A stretch of DNA of 24,063 bases from Chloroflexota bacterium (GTDB lineage Bacteria > Chloroflexota > Ktedonobacteria > Ktedonobacterales > Ktedonobacteraceae), in the NCBI GenBank assembly GCA_005881495.1, contig VBHI01000225.1, forward strand, positions 1 to 24,063, written 5' to 3'. This document shows positions 1-7,794 of this stretch, in pieces. The stretch's first letter is position 1, and the number at the start of each line of letters is the position of its first letter. Both the position numbers and the translations under genes were made by a program. The notes beneath the pieces are model-generated. The model had not been told where the DNA came from and did not search any database. It was given only the letters and a program-made list of their open reading frames with translations.

Positions 1-343
1 GGGCCTGGTTGATAGCGCATTTCTGGAGCAAGATTTAGCTTTCTGCTTCTGGATAATGATAGTGGCACTACTCCTGCTTCGCTTTTACAGTGGAACCACA
101 TGGAGAAAGAGCAGCATAAAAGGCAAGATTTTGGGGAATTGATCTGATGCTGTGACGGTGCATCGACCGTGATCTGCCCTTGTAAACGGCATCTGCTCAA
201 GGATTGAAGGGCGTAAGTAGCATCATTCTGACTGCACATTGTGTCTTTCTTCACATATTTTAGGAGACTCAGTTCATTGTTCCGCTATTTCTTCTCCATT
301 ATACTCTGGGTAAAGCACTTTTCGTTGAGGAGAGACAAGGCCC
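1..343. other. Leading region without a supported gene
   Basis: No convincing complete gene is seen here. A plus-strand frame is open from the window edge (base 2) to a TGA at 140-142 and would encode a short hydrophobic stretch followed by a basic tail. It could be the end of a membrane protein that starts outside the window, but nothing else supports it. The stretch just before 344 carries a GAGGAGA sequence (327-333) that serves as the ribosome binding site of the next gene. Confidence 0.3.
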
Positions 344-667
344 ATGTTTACTACGCTCATCGATATCTCGGTACCTACGTTGCTTGTCTGGTTGGCTTGC
401 CATTTTATCGGTGATTTTGCCTTTCAAAGCACCTGGATGAGTGTCGAGAAGGGGAAAAGTTGGGAAGTAAACTTTTATCATTGCGCCACATATACTGCTG
501 TATTTGTGCTCTTCGCACATGTGTCCATCCTTGCTGCCGCTATTCTGTTTGGTACACACTTTGTGGTTGATCCTCTCAAGTCGCGCTATAAGGTGATTGG
601 CCCGATCTGGGTCGATCAATTGCTCCATATCCTCACAATACTGCTGATCCTGGGATTCAAAATTTGA
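344..667 (+). CDS. DUF3307 family small membrane protein
   Basis: This 107-residue protein matches the style of the DUF3307 family. An early His-Phe-Ile-Gly-Asp motif (residues 20-24) is followed by Gln and Trp residues, a His-x-x-x-Tyr pair near residue 46, and a His-Phe-Val-Val-Asp-Pro-Leu-Lys motif near residue 73. Several hydrophobic segments suggest three to four membrane helices. The biochemical role of the family is unknown; in other bacteria it is often found beside SatD-type regulators, but none is visible here. The start is supported by GAGGAGA about 10 bases upstream. It appears to be a single-gene unit, since 265 bases separate it from the next gene on the same strand. Confidence 0.72.
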   Translation: MFTTLIDISVPTLLVWLACHFIGDFAFQSTWMSVEKGKSWEVNFYHCATYTAVFVLFAHVSILAAAILFGTHFVVDPLKSRYKVIGPIWVDQLLHILTILLILGFKI

Positions 668-932
668 CAACACCCATCGTTGTACGGAGAGGTATATATC
701 GACTAATTTGGCTTTAGTGTTGTGGAAATCTCTCAGCGACAGCTCTAACTGGGACAGCTGCATTGCCTACGGCTGATGAACTGGAACGCATATTGGCAAC
801 TGCGTAAGATATCAATGGCTCGAGCCTCTTGCTTGCTGTAGTAGTACCTTCCTGCACTCTTTCCCTTCCTTCTCCTAAAAAGTCAACACATCTCGTTTAG
901 TTCCATGTATTGCCCTTATTGAGAGGAAAGCG

Positions 933-2939
933 ATGGCAGAACTTGCGGGTGTCCTGGTTGGGGATTATTTCTTGCTGGAATGTCTGGCGCGCGAGGGAAT
1001 GACGGAGACGTATTGTGCTCGCCCTATGACCAGGGGTGGCTATGATGTCGTATTACGTTTATTCAGTCCACAGTTTCCCGACCCGACATCTTTTCGTGAG
1101 CATTTTGCTGAAGAAGTGGAAAAAGTATGGCGTTGCCGACATGAACATATCCAGCCTCTCTTCGAATTTGGTGCGGGAGACGATCTGCACTACTGTGCGA
1201 CCGTTCTAACTGATGGAGAGACCTTAGAGCTCTATCTGAAGTGTCAGCCGGAACAACGCCTGCCAGTTCCGCTCGTTCTCAATTATGCCATTCAGTTGTG
1301 CGCTGCATTGCAGTATGCTCACGAACACGGCATTGTGCACGGTAATGTCCAGCTCTCAAGCATCTTAATGCGTAATCGAGAACATGTCATGCTTCCACTG
1401 CTCACCCATTTTGGTATGAGACGCGCCTATCAGGAAGGCGATCCGTTAGTCTCACATATCGATGAGGGGAATGCCGCCTACGTCGCTCCAGAGCAGGCGT
1501 TGGGCATGATACGTCCTGCTAGCGACGTGTACGCGATGGGCGTTTTACTTTTTCGCTTGTTGAGCGGCAAACTCCCTTACGATGGAGAGGATGCTGAAGA
1601 AATAGCCTTAAAGCACGCTAATGAGCCAATCCCATCACTGCGTGCGCTGCGTCCAGATATTCCTGAAGCGTTAGAATTGGTTGTGCGTATGGCACTGTCA
1701 AAAAGCCCAGAGGCGCGCTTTGCCAGCCCCGCTGCGCTGGCACAGGCGTTGCATTCCGCAGTGCTACCGGAAATCCAGCTGGTTTTTCCTAACGCGCCAG
1801 AGCGACCTATCACGGTGCGCTCGCGCCGTACCCGTTTTAGCTGGTCGCGTGTAGCGTCATTTCTGACGCTCTCGGTGCTTTTATTTAGCTTGTTAGGGGC
1901 AGCTATTTTTGTTTTTTCTCTGCCACAGCGTGTGTATACCTTAACAGGACTACCATTTTTTAACGTCGGTCAATCAGGAAGGCTCAATCGCACGCCTGGG
2001 TATGGCTCTGCAACACTTCGTTCAACAGCAGGAGCTCATACGGCAACACCCACTGCACCTGTTGTGGAAGCGAATTCACCTACTCCCACGGTAAAGGTGA
2101 CGCAAGCTCCGGTTGCCAGGGCTACCGTTTTTGTCTCACCTCATGTTTTGCCAATACCATCGGGGTACAATTGTGTCTCGGGAAATCTCTCCATAAATGG
2201 CTCTCGGAATCTCAGGCCGCTGCTGCAGCAAATCAATGACGACTACCAGAAACTCTGTCCCAATTTGAATATTTCCCTGGGGACGAACGGCAACCGTTAC
2301 GCGTTGAACGCGCTACAGCAGAAGCAGATCAATGTAGCTGCTTCTGACCTGTCGGCACTGCCAACACGAAACCTGGAAGATCACCCAATAGCTGCAATGC
2401 TCTATGCTATTATACTCAGTCCTGATGTAAAGATTAGTAGCTTGAGTAGCGCAATGTTGCAGGATATCTTCCAGGGACATGTTACCAACTGGTCGGAAGT
2501 GGGAGGGCCTGACGAGCCAATCAGGGTGTATCAACATCCCGCGAGCGATATTAGAACGATTTTCCGCACATTTGTGCTCAATGGGGTGCCTGAATATGAC
2601 AAGAATATCAAGTTAAAGAAAGGATGGGCACAGGCCGTTGCGCACACTCCTGGAGCTATCAGTTACGTGTCCCTGGCGGATGCGCAGGCGGCGAATGTCT
2701 CGATAGTTGGCATCAATGGGGTATTGCCCGGCGTACAGGCGCTGCAGCAGGGTAGCTATCCCTTCTGGAGCGTTGAGCATCTGTACACACAAGGGGATGG
2801 GTCAGTGCAATTCCGGGCCTATCTGCCATTTCTCGTGAGTGAGCAGGAAGTTCCTGCTTTTAGTCGAATGGGAGATGTGCCAATAAGTATGTTGTCGCAA
2901 GATGTGCTGGCTTCTCATCTACCAGGCCCAGAAATATAG
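933..2939 (+). CDS. Pseudokinase - membrane helix - PstS-like substrate-binding receptor
   Basis: This 668-residue protein has three parts. Residues about 8-275 have a Ser/Thr protein kinase fold, with the APE motif (185-187) and the alpha-F Asp (D198) preserved. Catalytic residues are replaced: HRD is His-Gly-Asn (136-138), the following Lys is Gln140, DFG is His-Phe-Gly (159-161), the beta-3 Lys position is Arg42, and the glycine loop is poor. Phosphotransfer is therefore unlikely. One membrane helix lies at about 307-330, followed by a Thr/Pro/Ala-rich linker to about 410. Residues about 411-665 resemble PstS-type phosphate-binding proteins. The inferred topology is a cytoplasmic pseudokinase with an extracellular binding domain, which fits a solute receptor or scaffold. 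The ATG is preceded by GAGAGGAAAG. No Pst transporter genes are nearby. Confidence 0.85.
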   Translation: MAELAGVLVGDYFLLECLAREGMTETYCARPMTRGGYDVVLRLFSPQFPDPTSFREHFAEEVEKVWRCRHEHIQPLFEFGAGDDLHYCATVLTDGETLELYLKCQPEQRLPVPLVLNYAIQLCAALQYAHEHGIVHGNVQLSSILMRNREHVMLPLLTHFGMRRAYQEGDPLVSHIDEGNAAYVAPEQALGMIRPASDVYAMGVLLFRLLSGKLPYDGEDAEEIALKHANEPIPSLRALRPDIPEALELVVRMALSKSPEARFASPAALAQALHSAVLPEIQLVFPNAPERPITVRSRRTRFSWSRVASFLTLSVLLFSLLGAAIFVFSLPQRVYTLTGLPFFNVGQSGRLNRTPGYGSATLRSTAGAHTATPTAPVVEANSPTPTVKVTQAPVARATVFVSPHVLPIPSGYNCVSGNLSINGSRNLRPLLQQINDDYQKLCPNLNISLGTNGNRYALNALQQKQINVAASDLSALPTRNLEDHPIAAMLYAIILSPDVKISSLSSAMLQDIFQGHVTNWSEVGGPDEPIRVYQHPASDIRTIFRTFVLNGVPEYDKNIKLKKGWAQAVAHTPGAISYVSLADAQAANVSIVGINGVLPGVQALQQGSYPFWSVEHLYTQGDGSVQFRAYLPFLVSEQEVPAFSRMGDVPISMLSQDVLASHLPGPEI

Positions 2940-2941
2940 TG

Positions 2942-3088
2942 ACTTCCTCGTAAGTGTATCAAGAGTATCAGGTGTATCAGGTGTATCAGGTGTATCACCT
3001 GTGTCAGACAAGTTTGAGTCGAAGTGGCTCACTGTTTCAAGAGTATCAGGTGTATCACCGTGCTTTACTACTGACGTCACGAGGAAGT
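2942..3088. repeat. 9-nt minisatellite framed by a 10-bp inverted repeat
   Basis: Immediately after the pseudokinase stop, 9-base units of the form AGGTGTATC or AAGAGTATC run in tandem six times at 2952-3005. Two more units occur at 3039-3056. The last unit of each block folds back on itself: CAGGTG-TAT-CACCTG at 2987-3001 and GGTG-TAT-CACC at 3049-3059. The whole stretch is bounded by ACTTCCTCGT (2942-2951) and its exact complement ACGAGGAAGT (3079-3088). Short open frames through it encode only Val-Ser-Gly or Tyr-Gln-Val repeats, because a 9-base unit is in phase in every frame; these are not taken as genes. It could act as a transcript-end structure, but there is no T-run. Confidence 0.75.
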
Positions 3089-3205
3089 AGTTGGAAATGT
3101 CGTTGGCAAAAGGCAGCCGGGTCGTCTTCGTCGACGACGGTGCGCTCAGCCTGCATCAACGTATTGCCCTGATTTTGCGCTATTAGTTTGTGGCTGAACT
3201 ATGCC

Positions 3206-4792
3206 CTAAGAAAGCGAATCGATCATCGAGGGGGCGGCTACTACTTCGGGCGACTCCTCGTTGGTGCTATCGGTTGCTGCTTGTTGTGACTTGTAGGAAT
3301 ATTTGTCGGCGCGACCACCGGGTAGGAGGAACATCGTGGTTACTCCGATGATGGCGAAGATGAACATCAGCAGGAATATCCAGAAGAGGCTCTGGGCGAA
3401 AGCTAGCTGCAATTGATGCAAGAAAGCAACGGGTAGCGATGCTCGTACATCAGGGGTTAGTAGCACGTTGGCCTGAGAGACGGTTTTGGGCAGAGTGGCA
3501 GTGGCTGCTGGGAAGCGGGCAAAAATAGCAGGGAAGCGTAAGGCCATCTGCGCGTTGAGGATAGTGCCCATCAAAGCGACACCAATGGTGCCGCCGATAG
3601 TGCGAACGAATTGTGTTAAAGCTGTCGCGACGCCGCGTAGTTTCCAGGGCACGGCGTTCTGTACCGCGAGGATAAAAGCGGTACTGGCAAGGCCCAGCCC
3701 GGTGCCGATGATGAGCATGGCTATTACGATAAAAGGGAGCAAAGTTCCTGCTGTAAAGAGCGTGACCATGCCCGTGCCGATGGTAGCAAACGCCATACCG
3801 AGTACGGCCGTGAAGCGATAGCCGTAGCGAATGACAATTCTACCGCTGACAGTAGCAGCAATCGGCCATGCCAGCAGCAGCGGTCCAAGGGTGATACCAG
3901 CACTGGTGGCTGTGCCACCTTCGACGCCCTGCACGAACAGCGGCACATAGGAGGTGATACCAAACATCAGGATTCCAAGTATGACGCCGCCGATACTTGA
4001 AACGGCGATAATACGATTCTGGAAGAGCGTAAGCGGCAGAATTGGGTCGGGAGCCTGCTGCTCCTGGCGCAGGAATAGCACAAGAAGCACAAGGAAGAGC
4101 GCGAAGAGGCCGATGCTCGGCAGCGAAGACCACGACCAGGTCGTTCCTCCCTGGAGCAGGAAAAAGAGCAGAGCGATAATGCCACCGGTCAGCGTCAAGG
4201 TGCCAAGGTAGTCGAGCTTCTGTTTCTTGCGCTCGACGTTTTCCTTAAGGGCGAGAGCGAGTAATATGCCGGAGAGGACGCCAAAGGGTACGTTGATGAA
4301 AAAAACCCAGCGCCAGGAGAAATGGTCAACGATGAGCCCTCCCACTGCTGGCCCAATTACGCTCGAGAGGCCCCAAACGCCACTAAATAAACCCTGAACC
4401 CTTGCACGTTCTTTGAGTTCGAAGATATCGCCGATGATGGTGAGCACAATTGGCAGCACCGCGCCGGCACCCAGGCCCTGAATTGCGCGGAAGATAATCA
4501 GTTGTTCCATACTTTGCGCTGCTCCACTGAGGATTGAGCCAAGCAGGAAGAGCGCTGTGCCGAAGAGAAAGATGGGCTTGCGCCCAAAGAGATCAGCCAG
4601 CTTGCCGTAAATTGGCACGGTTGTGGTGGAGGTGAGAAGATAGATCGAAAATACCCATGAATACAGGGCGATACCGCCGAGCTTGCCTACGATACTGGGG
4701 AGTGCCGTGCCGACGATGGTGGTATCAAGCGCGGCTAGAGACATGCCTAGCATCAAAGCGATAACTACGACGGTTTTTGCTCGTTTGGTCAT
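3206..4792 (-). CDS. DHA2-family (EmrB/QacA-type) drug efflux MFS transporter
   Basis: This 528-residue membrane protein has the layout of 14-helix proton-driven drug exporters. A helix 1 motif Leu-Asp-Thr-Thr-Ile-Val (residues 22-27) is followed by the MFS motif A Gly-Lys-Leu-Ala-Asp-Leu-Phe-Gly-Arg-Lys after helix 2. A Gly-Pro-x-x-Gly-Gly motif C in helix 5 is typical of antiporters. The tail is hydrophilic. The ATG at 4792 is chosen because the complement reads AAAGGA upstream and the family begins right at this point. A longer open frame to 4891 only translates a REP-like repeat (Met-Tyr-Ser-Arg-Val-Asp-Pro-Cys-Gly). No dedicated regulator adjoins it. The substrate is unknown; antibiotics, dyes or detergents are typical for the family. 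Confidence 0.9.
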   Translation of the reverse strand: MTKRAKTVVVIALMLGMSLAALDTTIVGTALPSIVGKLGGIALYSWVFSIYLLTSTTTVPIYGKLADLFGRKPIFLFGTALFLLGSILSGAAQSMEQLIIFRAIQGLGAGAVLPIVLTIIGDIFELKERARVQGLFSGVWGLSSVIGPAVGGLIVDHFSWRWVFFINVPFGVLSGILLALALKENVERKKQKLDYLGTLTLTGGIIALLFFLLQGGTTWSWSSLPSIGLFALFLVLLVLFLRQEQQAPDPILPLTLFQNRIIAVSSIGGVILGILMFGITSYVPLFVQGVEGGTATSAGITLGPLLLAWPIAATVSGRIVIRYGYRFTAVLGMAFATIGTGMVTLFTAGTLLPFIVIAMLIIGTGLGLASTAFILAVQNAVPWKLRGVATALTQFVRTIGGTIGVALMGTILNAQMALRFPAIFARFPAATATLPKTVSQANVLLTPDVRASLPVAFLHQLQLAFAQSLFWIFLLMFIFAIIGVTTMFLLPGGRADKYSYKSQQAATDSTNEESPEVVAAPSMIDSLS

Positions 4793-4859
4793 GTCTCTTG
4801 TTGTCCTTTCGTAGGCCACAGCCAGTTCAACGGCCCCGGCCAGTGGACCGCCCCGGCCA

Positions 4860-4892
4860 GGTCGACCGCAAGGGTCGACCCTACTATACACG
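4860..4892. repeat. REP-like palindrome with conserved tail (copy 1)
   Basis: Two copies of the self-complementary GGTCGACC (4860-4867 and 4873-4880) are separated by GCAAG and followed by the tail CTACTATACACG. The same plan occurs at 5362, 12117 and 17689. It lies just upstream of the efflux gene on the minus strand. Confidence 0.75.
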
Positions 4893-5125
4893 GGCTTCGC
4901 GGGGCGATTCGTTGTATTAAGTAAAATAATAGAACAAGAGGGATTGTTTCCTTTTGTTATTTATGTGAACAATGTGGCATGGTCAACATATTCCCTGGTA
5001 CTGCGCTGATCTTCAGGGACAAAGTCTGCGAGTGTTGGCTGGAAGGCGCCAGAGGAAACATTGGTGAAGATCTGGATGCCCATTTTGCAACTGCACCAGA
5101 TCCTTTTGTGAGTGTTTTGCAGGGG

Positions 5126-5325
5126 TGCGCGGTATTTTTGGGAAATAGCGAGTGTTTCGCGCGATAAATTTTGGGAATTGAAGAGGTTGATGGATGCGCG
5201 GTATTTTTGGGAAATAGCGAGCATTTTGCGCGATAAATTTTGGGAACTGAAGAGGTTGATGGATGCGCGGTATTTTGGACAATTAGCGAGTGTTTCGCGC
5301 GATAAATTTTTCGGAATTTGATGAG
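5126..5325. repeat. 69-bp tandem repeat, about 2.9 copies
   Basis: Units start at 5126, 5195 and 5264, an exact 69-base period. The first two units are nearly identical and the third is diverged and ends near 5325. Each unit is built from two related halves: TGCGCGGTATTTTTGGGAA (about 32 bases) and CGCGCGATAAATTTTGGGAA (about 37 bases). Because 69 is a multiple of three, the array is open in several frames on both strands and yields 23-residue protein repeats. No ribosome binding site or neighbour supports translation, so it is treated as non-coding repeat DNA. Confidence 0.85.
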
Positions 5326-5361
5326 GGTAGGGTGAGCGTGCCAGGGCGAGCAGCCGAGGCA

Positions 5362-5392
5362 GGGCGACCCAAGGGTCGCCCCTACAATACAC
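5362..5392. repeat. REP-like palindrome with conserved tail (copy 2)
   Basis: GGGCGACCC (5362-5370) and GGGTCGCCC (5373-5381) form a perfect 9-bp stem with a two-base gap. They are followed by CTACAATACACG, the same tail seen in the other copies. Confidence 0.75.
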
Positions 5393-5993
5393 GTAGGTGT
5401 TGGTTGGTGGTGAAGTGTTATTGCATTTTGGGATTGCATGTGTTTATTTCCTGGATGATGGTGTTATTGTATTCTTTCTATAGGTGGTGAATCTGGTTGA
5501 TTTATTTGGGAGTTAATAAAGGGGAAGGTGAAATTTGTAGCATATTGTGGCACTTTTGAGCGCGATATGCTTCATAAGCGAAACGGCAACAAATCCTTCA
5601 CAGAGGCGGTTTGAGTTGGGATTGAAAATCTCTTCCCATTGCAATTGGCTTGAGGAGAATATTCATACCTGAATTGTCGCTCTCTAGTGTTCTTCGCGTG
5701 ATCCTGAACGCATGGCAAGTCATATCTCAGGCTAATGATGTGCTTAGTTGAGATGACCTCACAGGTGAGTGTTGGAATCCATCTCCCGGCACGCCCTCCT
5801 GGGAGTATAAATTCGTTGAAGGCAAACGAGCAAAGAAGAGGTCTCTTCCTCTGCAAAAAGTGGAAACACACACAAGCAGAGAGGAGATCCGGTCGATGCG
5901 GTGTGGGGAGTACAAGGTCGGCGCATGAGTGCCGGTGACCACAAAGGTCCGCACCACACCGTCCCACAGACAGCGTCCCAATACCGCTGCACC
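5393..5993. other. Intergenic region without a supported gene
   Basis: About 600 bases with no gene I can support. The first part (to about 5560) is markedly G+T rich on the plus strand. Overlapping minus-strand frames at 5572-5992 lack family signatures and have Cys/His/Arg-rich composition typical of chance frames. Near 5928-5960 there is a degenerate palindrome (GGTGACCACAAAGGTCCGC) resembling the REP-like family, without the conserved tail. Confidence 0.4.
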
Positions 5994-6950
5994 CTACGAA
6001 AACGATTTGTGTGCTACCAACGCCCCCATGCCGCGTGGCGTTCCAAGCTCAATAACATCCTCTGGAACCAGACCCGCCTGCTTGACCCATGCTTGCAGAT
6101 CGGATAAGGGGTGTACCTTCCCCTGTCGCGTGCGCAGGGCCAGGTGCAAGGCATAGATAGCCTGCGCTCGTTCTCCCACAAGAGTACCATCTCCCAGCAT
6201 ATCGACAATCACCAGGTTTCCACCTGGTAAGAGCGCTGCCGTTACGCGACGAATGAGGGCGGCTGCTTGTTCAGGAGGCTCCAGGTGGAGCACATTGGCA
6301 AGTATAATGCGGTCGAAGCGGTCTTCTGGTATCTCGATGACATGGAAATTTCCCGGCAGCATCCCAATGCGATCTGAAAGGCCCATGTGCTCTGCCTGGA
6401 TGCGGAATGTCTGTAATATATTGGGGAAGTCGAGGGCGGTCACACGGGTTTCTGGGTGACACTGGGCCATCGCCAGGCTCCAGATACCAGAACCTGCTCC
6501 TACATCAAGGATATGCGCTGGGCGGCCTGGTAATGCAACTGCAAGCTGTCGCGCCCCATGCGCAAAGACGAGTGCCAGCTTTGAGACCACAGCGCTATAG
6601 ACCGCCTCACGCGCATCTGGAGGACCATCCATGTGCGCAAACCGCTCCCCGCGCAACAGAAAGGCGGGCACCTGGCTCCACATGGCACCAAATGCATCAA
6701 CTCCTCCTGGCCCGATGGCGTCAAGGTCCTTGAAAGCAGCAGATGCGCCATACTTACCCTGGTTGCAGTCGGCGATCCCCAGGCATGCAAGCACCTCAAG
6801 TACCCGCTCAGTTGCCGTCGGGTCGAGACCGAGTTCCTCTGCGTACAAGGTGGGGGTAGCGTAGCCATTTAGCAACGCCTGCAGCAGGCTTCCTTGATAG
6901 GCAGCTACCAGGGTTGCCGCCATGCCTCCAAGTTCAAACAGTTCCATCAT
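5994..6950 (-). CDS. SAM-dependent O-methyltransferase (Methyltransf_2 type)
   Basis: This 318-residue protein has the two-domain plan of natural-product O-methyltransferases. An N-terminal winged-helix dimerisation domain (about 1-75) precedes a Rossmann SAM-binding domain with motif I Asp-Val-Gly-Ala-Gly-Ser-Gly (149-155), an acidic residue after beta-2 (Asp174) and a Leu-Leu-Pro-Gly-Gly post-motif near 240. A His sits at 222, where relatives carry the catalytic-region His. The ATG at 6950 overlaps the stop of the preceding gene as ATGA and has GGAGG about seven bases upstream, which indicates translational coupling. It is the last gene of the operon with the PEP-utilising proteins. The substrate is unknown; hydroxylated aromatic or polyketide compounds are usual for the family. 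Confidence 0.86.
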   Translation of the reverse strand: MMELFELGGMAATLVAAYQGSLLQALLNGYATPTLYAEELGLDPTATERVLEVLACLGIADCNQGKYGASAAFKDLDAIGPGGVDAFGAMWSQVPAFLLRGERFAHMDGPPDAREAVYSAVVSKLALVFAHGARQLAVALPGRPAHILDVGAGSGIWSLAMAQCHPETRVTALDFPNILQTFRIQAEHMGLSDRIGMLPGNFHVIEIPEDRFDRIILANVLHLEPPEQAAALIRRVTAALLPGGNLVIVDMLGDGTLVGERAQAIYALHLALRTRQGKVHPLSDLQAWVKQAGLVPEDVIELGTPRGMGALVAHKSFS

Positions 6951-7786
6951 GGTCTGCCTCCACTCGTCACGGGACGGCACTGCAAGAGGTAGAGCGTGCC
7001 GCTCGACAATGCCCATTCGATATCCTGATTAGCACCCAAGAGGCCCTCACATGCTGCCCCCAATTCGGCGAGACGGACAAGCGCTTTTTCACCCATGCAT
7101 GCTTCCTGCACCCGTGCTGGATTGTTGATCGCCAATTCGGTCGTGCCCCCATGTTCGTCGGCCACAATCGCTATGTCCTTGTGACCCAATTGGCGCTCTA
7201 GCAGTTCGCCCGTGCGAGCTATGACATAGCGATCGGGCGTGATCAGGCCGCCTACGACGGCTTCACCTAACCCCCAGGACGCCTCGACAATCCAGCGCTC
7301 GCCTGAACCGGAGACGGGATCAATCGTGAAGAGAACTCCGGCAACCTCGGCTGGCACAAGTGCCTGCACGATGACGGCCACACATGGCTCGCCTGCAATG
7401 CTCATACGGGCCCGGTAGCGTCGTGCAGATTCAGTCTGCCCTGATGCCCATACATTCGCAATGGCCGAGAGTACCCCATCCAGCCCGCGCACATTCAGGA
7501 AACTAGCATGTTGTCCGGCAAAGCTTGCCAATGCCCCATCCTCACCAATGGCCGACGAGCGCACTGCCACGGCTCAATCTTTGAATGATGCCAGGGAATG
7601 CTCCAACGCAGCCCGCTCATTGGGAAGCAAGTTGCTCTGTGCTGTACGGGCCACACAATCGGGATGGAGTGCAAACCCGGGAGGCATGTGATGCTCAGGT
7701 AACCCGGCACACAAGGTCTCAGAGAGACGGGCAGCCTTGCCTCCGTATACCTGGGCATCAATACTGGAGCCGAGAGTGATAAGCAT
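6947..7786 (-). pseudogene. PPDK/PEP-synthase-type ATP-grasp domain, interrupted by in-frame TGA
   Basis: The reading frame encodes the N-terminal nucleotide-binding domain of PEP synthase, pyruvate phosphate dikinase and rifampicin phosphotransferase. Tyr-Gly-Gly-Lys-Ala-Ala-Arg-Leu lies at 14-21, a Pro-Pro-Gly-Phe-Ala motif near 35, then Val-Arg-Ser-Ser-Ala-x-Gly-Glu-Asp (the ATP-binding signature), a Gly-Val-Leu-Phe-Thr segment, and the Gln-Cys-Arg-Pro-Val end motif. Both halves share one frame, but codon 71 is TGA (7574-7576), directly before the Val-Arg-Ser-Ser motif. The fragment after it could restart at GTG 7570, though without an obvious ribosome site. The ATG at 7786 has AGAGGAG nearby; an alternative ATG at 7798 overlaps the upstream stop. 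With no swivel domain of its own, it presumably partners the adjacent gene. Confidence 0.8.
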
Positions 7787-7794
7787 GTCTCCTC

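Noticed and set aside
299..763. 154-codon minus-strand frame over the DUF3307 gene
   Set aside because: It lies antisense to a gene with clear family motifs and good ribosome site, and its own translation shows no family pattern.
3121..3138. GTCGTC-TTCGTC-GACGAC hairpin as terminator of the converging genes
   Set aside because: Six-base stem without a T-run; too weak to call.
2902..3172. Two small frames with Val-Ser-Gly or Tyr-Gln-Val repeats after the pseudokinase gene
   Set aside because: They are translations of a 9-nt minisatellite and have no other support.
4793..4891. N-terminal extension of the efflux transporter
   Set aside because: The extra residues are encoded partly by a REP-like palindrome and lie upstream of a good ribosome site and of the normal family start.
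5112..5321. Plus-strand frame with 23-residue repeats across the 69-bp array
   Set aside because: Openness follows from the 69-base period; minus-strand frames are equally open, and no start signal is present.
5126..5325. CRISPR array
   Set aside because: The repeats are contiguous 69-bp units without unique spacers, and no cas genes are present.
5928..5960. Seventh REP-like palindrome
   Set aside because: The stem is imperfect and the conserved tail is missing, so membership in the family is not supported.
5572..5992. Overlapping minus-strand frames (up to 131 codons) downstream of the methyltransferase
   Set aside because: Composition rich in Cys, His and Arg, several overlapping frames of equal quality, no ribosome site and no motif; judged chance frames.
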